This document shows, piece after piece, positions 50,860 through 58,846 of a stretch of 64,000 nt of DNA; within the stretch, counting starts at the first letter, position 1, and every line of letters begins with the position of its first letter. Below the pieces are notes generated by a model, which made no database searches, was not told where the DNA came from, and saw only the letters and a program-made list of their open reading frames with translations. The position numbers were made by a program, and so were the translations under genes. This DNA comes from DATFQE01 sp963733845 (GTDB lineage Bacteria; Actinomycetota; Thermoleophilia; Gaiellales; Gaiellaceae). The stretch lies in contig CAVTEM010000007.1 of the NCBI GenBank assembly GCA_963733845.1, forward strand, positions 1,054,001 through 1,118,000. Reading direction: 5' to 3'.

Positions 50860-51351
50860 ATGCGCGCACCACTCGCACTGGCGACGACGGTGCTGGCGCT
50901 GCTTGCGCTCGCCGGACCGGCCGCGGCGGTTCCACCGATCCACGACTCGTTCACTGTGCACCTGACCGACCTCGACACGCAGACGTGCAGCTTTCCAGTC
51001 GTCCGCGACTGGGACTTCACCAACGCCGACACGGCGTTCTTCGACGGAGACGGCAACGTCACGAAGGTCCAGCTCCACCAGTCGAGCGTGGGGACGCTGA
51101 CCGGTAACGGCGTGACGCTGCGGCTGAACATCCGCGAAACCATCATCCTGGCGTTCGCCGGCGGCGTCCCCGTGACGGCGAAGCACGTCGGCCAGCTCGA
51201 CTACATCGGCGGGTCGCAAGGGCAGCCCGTCTTCCACCGAACCGGCCAGGCCGTCTTCGAGGTCGTCGGCGGCCTCGACGGGCCGCTGATCGCGAGGCAC
51301 GGGCTGCGCGACGACTTCGATCCGGTCGCCTTCTGCGCCGCGTTCGCGTGA
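50860..51351 (+). CDS. Secreted protein of unknown function, 163 aa (paralogue of the one at 47739)
   Basis: ATG preceded by GAGGAGGATCCAC. Signal peptide LALATTVLALLALAGPAAAV, then PPIHDSFTVHLTDLDTQTCS. Like its paralogue it is predicted all-beta with one Cys near the N-terminus and one in the final AFCAAFA. GGSQGQPVFHRTGQAVFEVV carries no catalytic motif I recognise. Both paralogues sit behind the same promoter box, suggesting they act at the cell surface in the same response. Confidence 0.8.
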   Translation: MRAPLALATTVLALLALAGPAAAVPPIHDSFTVHLTDLDTQTCSFPVVRDWDFTNADTAFFDGDGNVTKVQLHQSSVGTLTGNGVTLRLNIRETIILAFAGGVPVTAKHVGQLDYIGGSQGQPVFHRTGQAVFEVVGGLDGPLIARHGLRDDFDPVAFCAAFA

Positions 51352-51379
51352 CGGCGCCGAGAGCCAAAGGGCGGCTGAC

Positions 51380-51502
51380 ATGAAGCCGATCAGACAGGTG
51401 ACCGTGACGACCCTCAGCGCGCTCGTACTCGCCTTCGCTAGCGATCTCGCGGAAGCTCGGCGACGACGCGAGTCCCGGAACCGCGCGGGCTCTCGACCGT
51501 GA
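51380..51502 (+). pseudogene. Truncated gene: orphan signal-peptide segment
   Basis: An ATG after GGGCGGCTGAC opens MKPIRQVTVTTLSALVLAFA, a typical start of an exported protein, but the frame then passes into the antisense of the HK2 3' end (from 51438) and stops as a basic tail. The change from signal-peptide-like to antisense coding sequence at the HK2 stop suggests a deletion joined the 5' end of a secreted-protein gene to HK2. A short coding leader is an alternative. Confidence 0.4.
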
Positions 51503-53012
51503 GGTGACCGCCCAGGGCTTCGACGCGGTCCGCGAGTCCGCGCAGCCCGGAGCCGTGGCTCGGGTCGGCGCCGCCGGCGCCGTCGTCCACGATGGTCGCG
51601 ACGACGCGTCCGCGCTCGGTCCTGAGCTCGATCGTGGCGCGGGATGCTGCCGCATGCTTCACGACATTGGCAAGGGCCTCCGAGCAGACGAAGAAGAGCG
51701 CCGCCTCGACGGGTTCCGGGAGCGGGCCGACCTCGCCCTTGAACCCGACCGGCAGCGGTGAGCGCGCGGCCAGGAGCGCAAGCGCAGGCGCGAGACCCCC
51801 GTCGGTGAGTGCCGCGGGGTGCACGCCCTGCGCGAACTCGCGCAGCTCGCCCCGCGCCTGGTCGAGCTCGCTCTCCAGGACGCCGATCGCCTGCTCATCG
51901 TCGGTCCGGGCAGTACGGCGCGCCTCGGCGAGCAGCCCCACGACGTGCTCGAGGCGTCGCTCGGCACCCAGGCGGAGCTCCTCCTCCAGCCGCCTGCGCT
52001 GCGCGTCTCCGGCCTCGACGATCCGGCGGCGTGATGCCTCGAGCTCGGTCGCCCTGACCTGCGCCTCGGCCTGCAGGCGGGCGTTCGCCACGGCGATCTT
52101 CGCCGCCGCCGCGACCGAATCGACCAGCTGCCGGTCGGACAGCAGCGTTTCGTCGTGCACCAGCACTGCGACCTGCTCTCCGCCGTCGTCGATCGCGGTG
52201 GCCGCTCTGCCCGAGCCTGGGGGCGGCAGCTCGACCGGTCTGCCGGCGTCGTCCACGAAGCCGCCCGTCTCGGGCAGGCGGTAGCCGACGACGAGCGAGG
52301 GATCGCCCAGAGCACGCGCCAGCTTGGCCCGGAGGGTGCCGGCTTCTTCGGCGCCGAGCTCGACGACGAGTCCGGTCACGACCGCTTCCGTCCAGCGGCC
52401 CTGGAGGAGGTCGCGCAGGAGCACGACGGCGATCGTCGCGATCACGACGTCGTAGGTCCACAGCACCGCCCGGTCGGCGTCCCAGCCTGCAAGTTGATTG
52501 ACCGCTCCCAATGCGAGCACCCCGGCGAAGGCGAGCGCCGCCGCCAGCGCGGGGCCGCCCGCCTTGCGGGCCGGCCCGGACGTGGGGAGGAAGATCCGCA
52601 GCGCGGCGATCGCGATCAGGCCGCTCAGGACGAGCGTCAGGGCGGGGCTCTCCGCCAGCGGCTCGACCACCGCAGCCATGTAGGCGACGACGACCACGAC
52701 GCGAGAGAGGCGCGTCGTCAGCCGACCGGTCGGATACGAGAGGTGCAAGTGGACGAGCGGCCCCCGATGGAGGAAGAGCAGCCACTCCGTCACGTTGCCG
52801 AGGAACCACGTGTAGCCGGCAGCCGTCATCAGCGCGCCAACCCGGCTCTCGGGACGCCGATCCCAGGCCGCGACGCCGCACGCGATGAGCAGACAGCCGA
52901 CCGCGAAGTCGGCAGCCGAGAGCGCCGGCCCGAGAGTGTCGTCGTAGAAGGCTGCCTCGACCGCGACTCCGAACGCGATCCCCACGGGCAGGAGCGCGAG
53001 CCGCAGCCGCAT
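51438..53012 (-). CDS. Sensor histidine kinase-like protein HK2 lacking the phospho-acceptor His
   Basis: 524 aa. Eight or so N-terminal membrane segments (GIAFGVAVEAAFYDDTLGPA onward), a GAF-like linker as in HK1, then DAQRRRLEEELRLGAERRLE: the LHDGAQ box has become LRLGAE, the His codon being CGC (Arg). The ATPase domain is intact: ALFFVCSEALANVVKHAAAS (N box), ATIVDDGAGGADPSHGSGLR (G1 and G2) and GTRVVAELP. It can probably bind ATP but cannot autophosphorylate on His. It is followed by a receiver-only gene six bases upstream in coordinate terms (53018). Confidence 0.9.
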   Translation of the reverse strand: MRLRLALLPVGIAFGVAVEAAFYDDTLGPALSAADFAVGCLLIACGVAAWDRRPESRVGALMTAAGYTWFLGNVTEWLLFLHRGPLVHLHLSYPTGRLTTRLSRVVVVVAYMAAVVEPLAESPALTLVLSGLIAIAALRIFLPTSGPARKAGGPALAAALAFAGVLALGAVNQLAGWDADRAVLWTYDVVIATIAVVLLRDLLQGRWTEAVVTGLVVELGAEEAGTLRAKLARALGDPSLVVGYRLPETGGFVDDAGRPVELPPPGSGRAATAIDDGGEQVAVLVHDETLLSDRQLVDSVAAAAKIAVANARLQAEAQVRATELEASRRRIVEAGDAQRRRLEEELRLGAERRLEHVVGLLAEARRTARTDDEQAIGVLESELDQARGELREFAQGVHPAALTDGGLAPALALLAARSPLPVGFKGEVGPLPEPVEAALFFVCSEALANVVKHAAASRATIELRTERGRVVATIVDDGAGGADPSHGSGLRGLADRVEALGGHLTVESPRGSGTRVVAELPRDR

Positions 53013-53017
53013 GCCGT

Positions 53018-53365
53018 TCAGGGCCCGATCGCCGCGGCCAGGGCCTCACCCGAGAGCTCGCTCTTCGGGATGAACGGCCAGCCCGTCGCAGCGAGCCGAC
53101 GGCGAAAGGACGTGATCGTCCGACTCGACGTGAGCACGACGACGGGGCCGTTCGCCGGAAGCCGCTCCGCGACCGCGAACCCGTCGAAGTCGGGCAGCTG
53201 GACATCGAGCAGCAGCACCTCGGGGCGTAGCGCGGCAACTGCCGCCAGTGCGGACGCTCCGTCGGCGGCCTCGCCCACGACGTGGAAGCCGCCTGCTTCG
53301 AGCAGCGCGCGAGCGGCGGCCCTGAAGCCGTCGTGGTCGTCCACGATCAGCACCGTCCGCGCCAC
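53018..53365 (-). CDS. Stand-alone receiver-domain protein (RR2)
   Basis: 115 aa from the GTG at 53365. TVLIVDDHDGFRAAARALLE has the acidic pocket, EVLLLDVQLPDFDGFAVAER the phospho-acceptor Asp, VVVLTSSRTI the Thr/Ser and WPFIPKSELSGEALAAAI the Lys. There is no output domain, so it could be a phosphate sink, a phospho-relay intermediate or an adaptor. It lies upstream of HK2 in the same operon (5-base gap). The putative -10 CACAGT lies seven bases ahead of the GTG, suggesting a leaderless message. Confidence 0.9.
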   Translation of the reverse strand: MARTVLIVDDHDGFRAAARALLEAGGFHVVGEAADGASALAAVAALRPEVLLLDVQLPDFDGFAVAERLPANGPVVVLTSSRTITSFRRRLAATGWPFIPKSELSGEALAAAIGP

Positions 53366-53395
53366 GAGCCAACTGTGGCAGAGCCCGCCGGCACC

Positions 53396-53414
53396 CGCAT
53401 CGGGGCCGACCCTG
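53396..53414 (-). promoter_or_regulatory. Regulon box ahead of RR2-HK2
   Basis: Minus-strand CAGGGTCGGCCCCGATGCG, 18 bases before CACAGT (53377-53372). The sequence is closest to the box of the TolB-like gene. It indicates that the second kinase operon belongs to the same regulon as the secreted proteins. Confidence 0.6.
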
Positions 53415-53479
53415 AGCGCGCTCGGCGTGCGCGAGGGAAAATTGCCTCGGCAGGACACCGACCAAGGGGGCGAAGGACG

Positions 53480-54682
53480 ATGGCGACCATTCTCTGTGTG
53501 CTCTACGACGACCCGGTCGACGGCTATCCGAGCGAATACGCGCGTGACGACATCCCCGCGCTCGAGCGCTACCCCGACGGCCAGACCACGCCGACGCCCG
53601 AGGGGATCGACTTCACGCCCGGCCAGCTGCTCGGCAGCGTGTCCGGTGAGCTCGGGCTGCGGAAATTCCTCGAGGACCGCGGCCACACGCTCGTCGTCAC
53701 CTCGGACAAGGACGGCCCCAACTCGGAGTTCGAACGCGTCCTGCCCGAGGCGGAGGTCGTGATCTCGCAGCCCTTCTGGCCCGCCTACCTGACCGCTGAG
53801 CGGATCGCCAAGGCGCCGAACCTGAAGCTCGCCCTCACGGCGGGGATCGGCTCCGACCACGTCGACCTGCAAGCCGCGATCGACAACGGGATCACGGTCA
53901 CCGAGGTCACCTACTGCAACAGCATCAGCGTGGCCGAGCACGTGATGATGGCGATCCTCGCGCTCGTCCGGAACTACCTCCCCTCACACCAGGTCGTCCA
54001 CGAGGGCGGCTGGAACATCGCCGACTGCGTCTCCCGCTCCTACGACCTCGAGGGGATGCAGGTCGGGACCGTCGCCGCGGGCCGGATCGGCTCCGCCGTG
54101 CTGCGGCGGCTGAAGCCGTTCGACGTCGGGCTGCACTACACCGACCGGCACCGGCTTCCGGCCGAGGTCGAGGAGGAGCTCGGCGTCACCTTCCACCCGG
54201 ACGCCGAGTCGCTCGTCGCCGTCTGCGACGTCGTCACCATCAACGCGCCCCTGCACCCGGAGACCGAGCACTTGTTCGACGACGCGATGATCGGGCGGAT
54301 GAAGCGCGGCGCGTACCTGGTCAACACCGCGCGCGGGAAGATCTGCGACCGCGACGCCGTGGCCCGCGCCCTGGAGAGCGGACAGCTCGCCGGCTACGCC
54401 GGCGACGTCTGGTTCCCGCAGCCGGCGCCGCAGGATCACCCGTGGCGCACGATGCCGCACCACGGCATGACCCCGCACATCTCGGGCTCGAGCCTCTCGG
54501 CGCAGGCGCGCTACGCGGCGGGCACGCGCGAGATCCTCGAATGCTGGTTCGAGGGCCGGCCGATCCGCGAGGAGTATCTGATCGTGGACGGCGGTCAGCT
54601 CGCGGGAGCGGGAGCGCACTCGTACAGCGCCGGCGACGCGACCGGCGGCTCGGACGAGGCGGCGCGCTTCAGGTCGAGCTAG
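53480..54682 (+). CDS. NAD-dependent formate dehydrogenase
   Basis: 400 aa from the ATG at 53480 (GAAGGACG upstream). D-isomer-specific 2-hydroxyacid dehydrogenase fold of the FDH subgroup: ISQPFWPAYLTAERIAKAPN, ALTAGIGSDHVDLQAAIDNG, VTEVTYCNSISVAEHVMMAI with the substrate-binding Asn, VNTARGKICDRDAV with the conserved Arg and TPHISGSSLSAQARYAAG with the catalytic His. The Rossmann motif reads VGTVAAGRIGSAVLRRL. It oxidises formate to CO2 producing NADH, in the cytosol. Its stop overlaps the convergent ABC gene by four bases. Confidence 0.92.
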   Translation: MATILCVLYDDPVDGYPSEYARDDIPALERYPDGQTTPTPEGIDFTPGQLLGSVSGELGLRKFLEDRGHTLVVTSDKDGPNSEFERVLPEAEVVISQPFWPAYLTAERIAKAPNLKLALTAGIGSDHVDLQAAIDNGITVTEVTYCNSISVAEHVMMAILALVRNYLPSHQVVHEGGWNIADCVSRSYDLEGMQVGTVAAGRIGSAVLRRLKPFDVGLHYTDRHRLPAEVEEELGVTFHPDAESLVAVCDVVTINAPLHPETEHLFDDAMIGRMKRGAYLVNTARGKICDRDAVARALESGQLAGYAGDVWFPQPAPQDHPWRTMPHHGMTPHISGSSLSAQARYAAGTREILECWFEGRPIREEYLIVDGGQLAGAGAHSYSAGDATGGSDEAARFRSS

Positions 54683-55362
54683 GCCGCGATCGGGGTCAGC
54701 AGCCGGCCGTCGCGCATCGCCAGCCGGCGGGGCGCCCGGCCTGCGAGCGCCGTGTCGTGGGTCGCCACGATCACCGTGCTTCCCCGCTGAGCAGCGAGGC
54801 CGGCGAGCAGCTCGATCACCTCGCCGCCCGTGGTGGTGTCGAGGTTCCCCGTCGGCTCGTCGGCGAGGATCACGCGCGGCTCGACCGAGAGAGCCCGCGC
54901 GATCGCCACGCGCTGCTGCTCGCCGCCGGAGAGGTGGCCGGGGAGGTGCGAGGCGCGGTCGGCGAGGCCGACCTCGGCGAGCAGTGCCTGCGAGCGCTCG
55001 CTCAGCTCCGAGTCGGGGATGCCGGTGGGCGCCAGCTTTGCCTCGACGTTCTCGAGCGCGGTCAGCGTCGGGATCAGGTTGAACTGCTGGAACACGAAAC
55101 CGAAGGAGCGGAGCCGCAGCTCCGCGAGGTCGCCGTCGCCGAGACGCGCGAGGTCGCGCTCCTCGAAGACGACGCTGCCGTTCGACGGCCGGTCGAGCGC
55201 CCCGAGCAGCTGGAGGAGCGTCGTCTTGCCGGAGCCGCTCGGCCCCTCGATCGCGACGAACTCGCCCGACTCGATCGTGAGGTCGACGTCGAGCACCGCG
55301 TTGATGATCGCGGGCCCGCGCGCGAACGACTTGCCCACGCCGCTGAGCTCGTACTGGCTCAT
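54679..55362 (-). CDS. ABC transporter ATP-binding protein (MacB/LolD-like)
   Basis: 227 aa. Walker A AIEGPSGSGKTTLLQLLG, Q-loop GFVFQQFNLIPTLTALENVE, signature LSGGEQQRVAIARAL, Walker B VILADEPTGNLDTTTGG and the switch HD in VIVATHDTALA. LolD/MacB-type ATPases drive mechanotransmission rather than transport across the membrane. The ATG overlaps the permease stop (ATGA), so it works with the FtsX-like permease at 55359. Confidence 0.93.
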   Translation of the reverse strand: MSQYELSGVGKSFARGPAIINAVLDVDLTIESGEFVAIEGPSGSGKTTLLQLLGALDRPSNGSVVFEERDLARLGDGDLAELRLRSFGFVFQQFNLIPTLTALENVEAKLAPTGIPDSELSERSQALLAEVGLADRASHLPGHLSGGEQQRVAIARALSVEPRVILADEPTGNLDTTTGGEVIELLAGLAAQRGSTVIVATHDTALAGRAPRRLAMRDGRLLTPIAA

Positions 55363-57017
55363 TCGACCGTCCTCAGTGCGTCGGCCGGCCGTAGGCGAGC
55401 CGCCCGGAGCGCAGCCGCAGCACCTGCGAGCAGCCCGCCCAGGACGGCCAGCGAGAAGCCGAGCAGCAGGATCCCGCCGCCCGTTGGCGCGGTCAGCGAG
55501 ACGGTCTGCGAGCTGGTGCGTGTGACCGCGCCAATGCCGAAGATGCCGTCGGTTCCGGTGGTCGAGCTGGCGGTCAGCGTCGGGCCGAACGCGTCGATCA
55601 GGCCGGCGGCGAGCAGCCCGACGGCGACGCCCGCGATCCCGCCGAGGATGCCGGTCGCGAGCGACTCGCCGGCGACCTGGCGCACGACGCGGCGCTGCGT
55701 CCAGCCGAGCGCCTTCAGCGTCCCCAGCTCGCGCACGCGCTTTCCCACGGAGGAGAGCGCCAGCAGGGCCGCGAGCGCGAAGGCAGCCGCGGCGGCGACG
55801 ATCGAGAGCGCGACGCCCAGGTTGTCGGAGAGGTTCGACGCGTCGACGAGCGAGCCGCTGACCTGGTCGGCCACCTGCTTCGAGCTGGTCACGTTCGCCG
55901 CGGCGAACTGCGACTCGATCCCGTCCTCGGCGGCGCCCACGGACGAGCTGTCCTTGGCGCGCACGAGCACGACGTTGACGAGATCCTTCTGGCCGGAGAG
56001 CTTCTGCAGCTGGCCCAGCGGGAGGTAGACGTCCGCCCCTTGGCCGCCGAGCGGCGGGTCGACCAGGCCGACGACCGTGAAGCGCGTGCCGTTCAGGTTC
56101 AGCTTGGAGCCGACCTTCAGCGACTCGCGGGCGGCGTACGCGGAGGAGACGAGCGCCTCGCGGCCGGGGCGCAGGAAGCGACCCTTGTCGACCTGCGCGG
56201 CCGTGACGAGGCCGATCGAGGAGTCACCGGTCTGCACGCCGCCGATCGTGTACGACTGGCTCGCGATGTCCGTCTGCGGCGGATCGAGAACCTGCTGCAG
56301 GGTCTCACGTGGGGTCGTGATCGTCGCGCGGAACTGCTGCATGCGCTTCGGCAGGCACTTGGCGAACGCGCCGCCGCCGCCCGGTCCGATGAAGAAGCTG
56401 CCGGCCCGCGGGCCACCGCCACGTGCGCCGAGGCCGCTCGGCTGATCGCTCGGCGCCGTGGCGCCGCCGTTCTTCTCGATGCAGGCCTGGATCTTGTCGA
56501 GCTCCGCCTGGGTCGGCGGCTGGATCCGGCGCGCGACGTCGATGCGGTCGCCGCCGGCCTGGATCTTGGCCACGATCTTCGGCACCTTGCCCTCCTGGTG
56601 CACGGCCTGGAGGAGCAGGCCCGACGAGACCGCGCCCACCTCGCCGAGCGCGGCGATCTCCTGCGCCTGGCTCTCGGGGAACGTCAGCTGCGTGCCGGGG
56701 AGGAAGAAGTCGTGGACGAAGTCGTCGCCGGGCTTGCCGAGCTTGGAGAGGTCGGTCACAACCGAGCGGTTCGCCTCGACGAGGTCGCGGCCGGCGCCGG
56801 GGAACATCCCCTGCTCGGGCACCTCGCGGGTGACGGTCAGGTCGGTGCCGATCCCGGCGAGCGGGTCGAGCGTCGCCTTCTGCGCGCGCTCGAGCCCGTT
56901 CGAGAGGCTCGCGATCGCGATCACGAGTCCGACGCCGAGCGCGAGACCCGAGAGCGTGACGATCGTCCGACCCTTGCGCCGGAGCAGCTCGGCGCGGAGG
57001 TAGCGCAGGTAGAACAC
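55359..57017 (-). CDS. ABC transporter permease (FtsX/MacB-like)
   Basis: 552 aa from the GTG at 57017. One N-terminal transmembrane helix after AELLRRKGRTIVTLSGLALG, a large extracytoplasmic MacB_PCD domain (residues ~50-370, with the Gly-rich GGGPRAGSFFIGPGGGGAFA), then three C-terminal helices in the FtsX domain (LALSSVGKRVRELGTLKALG, VAGESLATGILGGIAGVAVG). Such systems expel drugs, peptides or lipoproteins, or act as sensors. Two tandem 11-base repeats lie directly upstream. Confidence 0.9.
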   Translation of the reverse strand: MFYLRYLRAELLRRKGRTIVTLSGLALGVGLVIAIASLSNGLERAQKATLDPLAGIGTDLTVTREVPEQGMFPGAGRDLVEANRSVVTDLSKLGKPGDDFVHDFFLPGTQLTFPESQAQEIAALGEVGAVSSGLLLQAVHQEGKVPKIVAKIQAGGDRIDVARRIQPPTQAELDKIQACIEKNGGATAPSDQPSGLGARGGGPRAGSFFIGPGGGGAFAKCLPKRMQQFRATITTPRETLQQVLDPPQTDIASQSYTIGGVQTGDSSIGLVTAAQVDKGRFLRPGREALVSSAYAARESLKVGSKLNLNGTRFTVVGLVDPPLGGQGADVYLPLGQLQKLSGQKDLVNVVLVRAKDSSSVGAAEDGIESQFAAANVTSSKQVADQVSGSLVDASNLSDNLGVALSIVAAAAAFALAALLALSSVGKRVRELGTLKALGWTQRRVVRQVAGESLATGILGGIAGVAVGLLAAGLIDAFGPTLTASSTTGTDGIFGIGAVTRTSSQTVSLTAPTGGGILLLGFSLAVLGGLLAGAAAALRAARLRPADALRTVE

Positions 57018-57034
57018 GGACGCAGCTAACCAGG

Positions 57035-57056
57035 GCCGGCTAAGAGCCGGCTAAGA
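57035..57056. promoter_or_regulatory. Tandem 11-base direct repeat upstream of the MacB-like operon
   Basis: GCCGGCTAAGA occurs twice without a gap (57035-57045 and 57046-57056); on the operon's strand it reads TCTTAGCCGGC twice. The 11-base period is that of head-to-tail OmpR/PhoB-type response regulator dimers. It lies 18 bases ahead of the permease start. Confidence 0.6.
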
Positions 57057-57127
57057 CTGCGCCGGCGATGAATTCGACCGTCCGAGCCGGTCGTAGTGGA
57101 GGTGGCTGCGACTGGCATGCTGGCCCG

Positions 57128-58027
57128 ATGAGCACCGAGCTCGCCATCCGGCTGCGCGGAGTGGTCAAGCGCTACGGGCCGATCACGGCGGTGGACGGGC
57201 TGGACCTCGACGTGCCGCTGGGGACCTGTGTCGGATTGCTCGGCCCGAACGGCGCGGGGAAGTCGACGACAATGCGGCTGCTGACGGCGCAATCGATCGC
57301 GGACGAGGGCGAGCTCGAGGTGCTCGGCTTCAAGCTCCCGGAGGAGTCGAAGCAAGCCCGCGCCCTCTGCGGGGTGGCGCCCCAGCTCGACAACCTCGAC
57401 ACGACTCTGACCGTCGAACAGAACCTGCTCGTCTTCTCGCACCTGTACCGGATCGACCGCCACGAGCGCAGGGAGGCGATCGAGCGGGCTCTCGTGATGG
57501 CGAAGCTCGTCGACCGGCGCGACTCTCGCGTCGACAAGCTCTCGGGCGGCATGCGACGCCGGCTGCTGATCGCGCGGGCGCTGATCCACCGGCCGCGCCT
57601 CGTCCTGCTCGACGAGCCGACCGTCGGGCTGGATCCCCAGGTGCGCCAGGAGCTCTGGGCGCTGATCGACGCCCTGCGCACGGAGGGCACGACCATCCTG
57701 ATGTCGACGCACTACATCGAGGAGGCGCAGCGGCTCGCCGACACGGTGCTGATCATGTCCCACGGCAGCGCAGTCGCCGCCGGCCCGCCCTCCGAACTGG
57801 TCGTCGAGCATGCCGGCCGCGAGGTGCTCGAGGTCTACGGGCCGCCGCCCCGGCTGGCCGAGGTCGAGGCCGAGGCCGGCGCTGCCGGGCTGCGGACGCG
57901 ACGCACTGGGACGAGCATCTCGATCCTGGGCGTGGACGGCGGTAACGGCTTCGCGATCGAGGGCGAGCGGCGGCCCGCCAACCTCGAGGACGTGTTCGTG
58001 CTCCTGACCGGCGAGGAGATCGGCTGA
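57128..58027 (+). CDS. ABC transporter ATP-binding protein (DrrA-like)
   Basis: 299 aa from the ATG at 57128. Walker A LLGPNGAGKSTTMRLLT, Q-loop GVAPQLDNLDTTLTVEQNLL, signature KLSGGMRRRLLIARAL, Walker B LVLLDEPTVGLDPQVRQ and ILMSTHYIEEAQRLA. The C-terminal part (LEVYGPPPRLAEVEAEAGAA, ANLEDVFVLLTGEEIG) matches the DrrA/NodI group that pairs with an ABC-2 permease. It starts the export system completed by the next gene. Confidence 0.92.
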   Translation: MSTELAIRLRGVVKRYGPITAVDGLDLDVPLGTCVGLLGPNGAGKSTTMRLLTAQSIADEGELEVLGFKLPEESKQARALCGVAPQLDNLDTTLTVEQNLLVFSHLYRIDRHERREAIERALVMAKLVDRRDSRVDKLSGGMRRRLLIARALIHRPRLVLLDEPTVGLDPQVRQELWALIDALRTEGTTILMSTHYIEEAQRLADTVLIMSHGSAVAAGPPSELVVEHAGREVLEVYGPPPRLAEVEAEAGAAGLRTRRTGTSISILGVDGGNGFAIEGERRPANLEDVFVLLTGEEIG

Positions 58028-58824
58028 TGGCGGTCCGTGCCGAGAGCCGGCGCCGGATCGGACGGCTGGAGCGGTCGGCGCTCTCCGGCGTGCTCGTGCG
58101 CGAGGTCGTGAACTTCTCCTCCTTCTGGAAGTCGACCACGTTCTCGTCGACGGTCGAGCCGACGATCTACCTGCTCGCGTTCGGCTTCGGCTTCGGCTCG
58201 CTGGTCAGCACGATCGGCGGGCTCGACTACGTCGACTTCGTCGGCACGGGCACGGTCGCCACCGCGGTGCTGTTCTCGAGCGCATTCCCGGCCATGTTCG
58301 GGACGTTCGTCAAGTACCAGTTCCAGCGCACCTACGACGCGATCCTGGCCGCGCCCGTCGACACCGAGGAGCTCGTGAGCGCGGAGGCGCTGTGGATCGC
58401 CACGCGCGCCGGCGTCTACGGGTGCGTGCCGATGATCGTGGCGATGTTCTTCGGCCTCGATCCCTCGTGGGGGATGTTCGCAGTCCCGTTCATCGCCTGG
58501 ATCGGCGGCTTCGGCTGGGCCGGCTTCGGGATCTCGATCGCGGGTTACGCCAAGTCGTTCGAGAACTTCAACTACGTCGTCAGCGCGGTGCTGACCCCGC
58601 TCTTCCTGCTCGCCGGCTCGTTCTTCCCGCTCGACGGGTTTCCGGAGTGGGTGCAGGCGCTCGCGCAACTCAATCCCCTCTACCACCTCGTGCAGCTGAT
58701 CCGCGACGCGGTCTTCGGCTGGGACGGGTGGAGCGACCTCGCGCACCTCGTGTTCCTCGTCGCCTACGGCCTGGCGATGTGGCGCGTCGCGATCCGTGCG
58801 ATGACGCAGAAGCTGATCGACTAG
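58027..58824 (+). CDS. ABC-2 type permease
   Basis: 265 aa; the ATG overlaps the ATPase stop (TGATG). Six membrane segments; REVVNFSSFWKSTTFSSTVE, the LVSTIGGLDYVDFVGTGTVA stretch, YQFQRTYDAILAAPVDTEEL and FFPLDGFPEWVQALAQLNPL YHLVQ are typical of NodJ/ABC-2 permeases. With the DrrA-like ATPase it probably exports a drug, lipid or polysaccharide precursor. A small hairpin CTAGGG/CCCTAG (58821-58836) spans the stop. Confidence 0.9.
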   Translation: MAVRAESRRRIGRLERSALSGVLVREVVNFSSFWKSTTFSSTVEPTIYLLAFGFGFGSLVSTIGGLDYVDFVGTGTVATAVLFSSAFPAMFGTFVKYQFQRTYDAILAAPVDTEELVSAEALWIATRAGVYGCVPMIVAMFFGLDPSWGMFAVPFIAWIGGFGWAGFGISIAGYAKSFENFNYVVSAVLTPLFLLAGSFFPLDGFPEWVQALAQLNPLYHLVQLIRDAVFGWDGWSDLAHLVFLVAYGLAMWRVAIRAMTQKLID

Positions 58825-58846
58825 GGCTGTCCCTAGCGGCCAGGTC

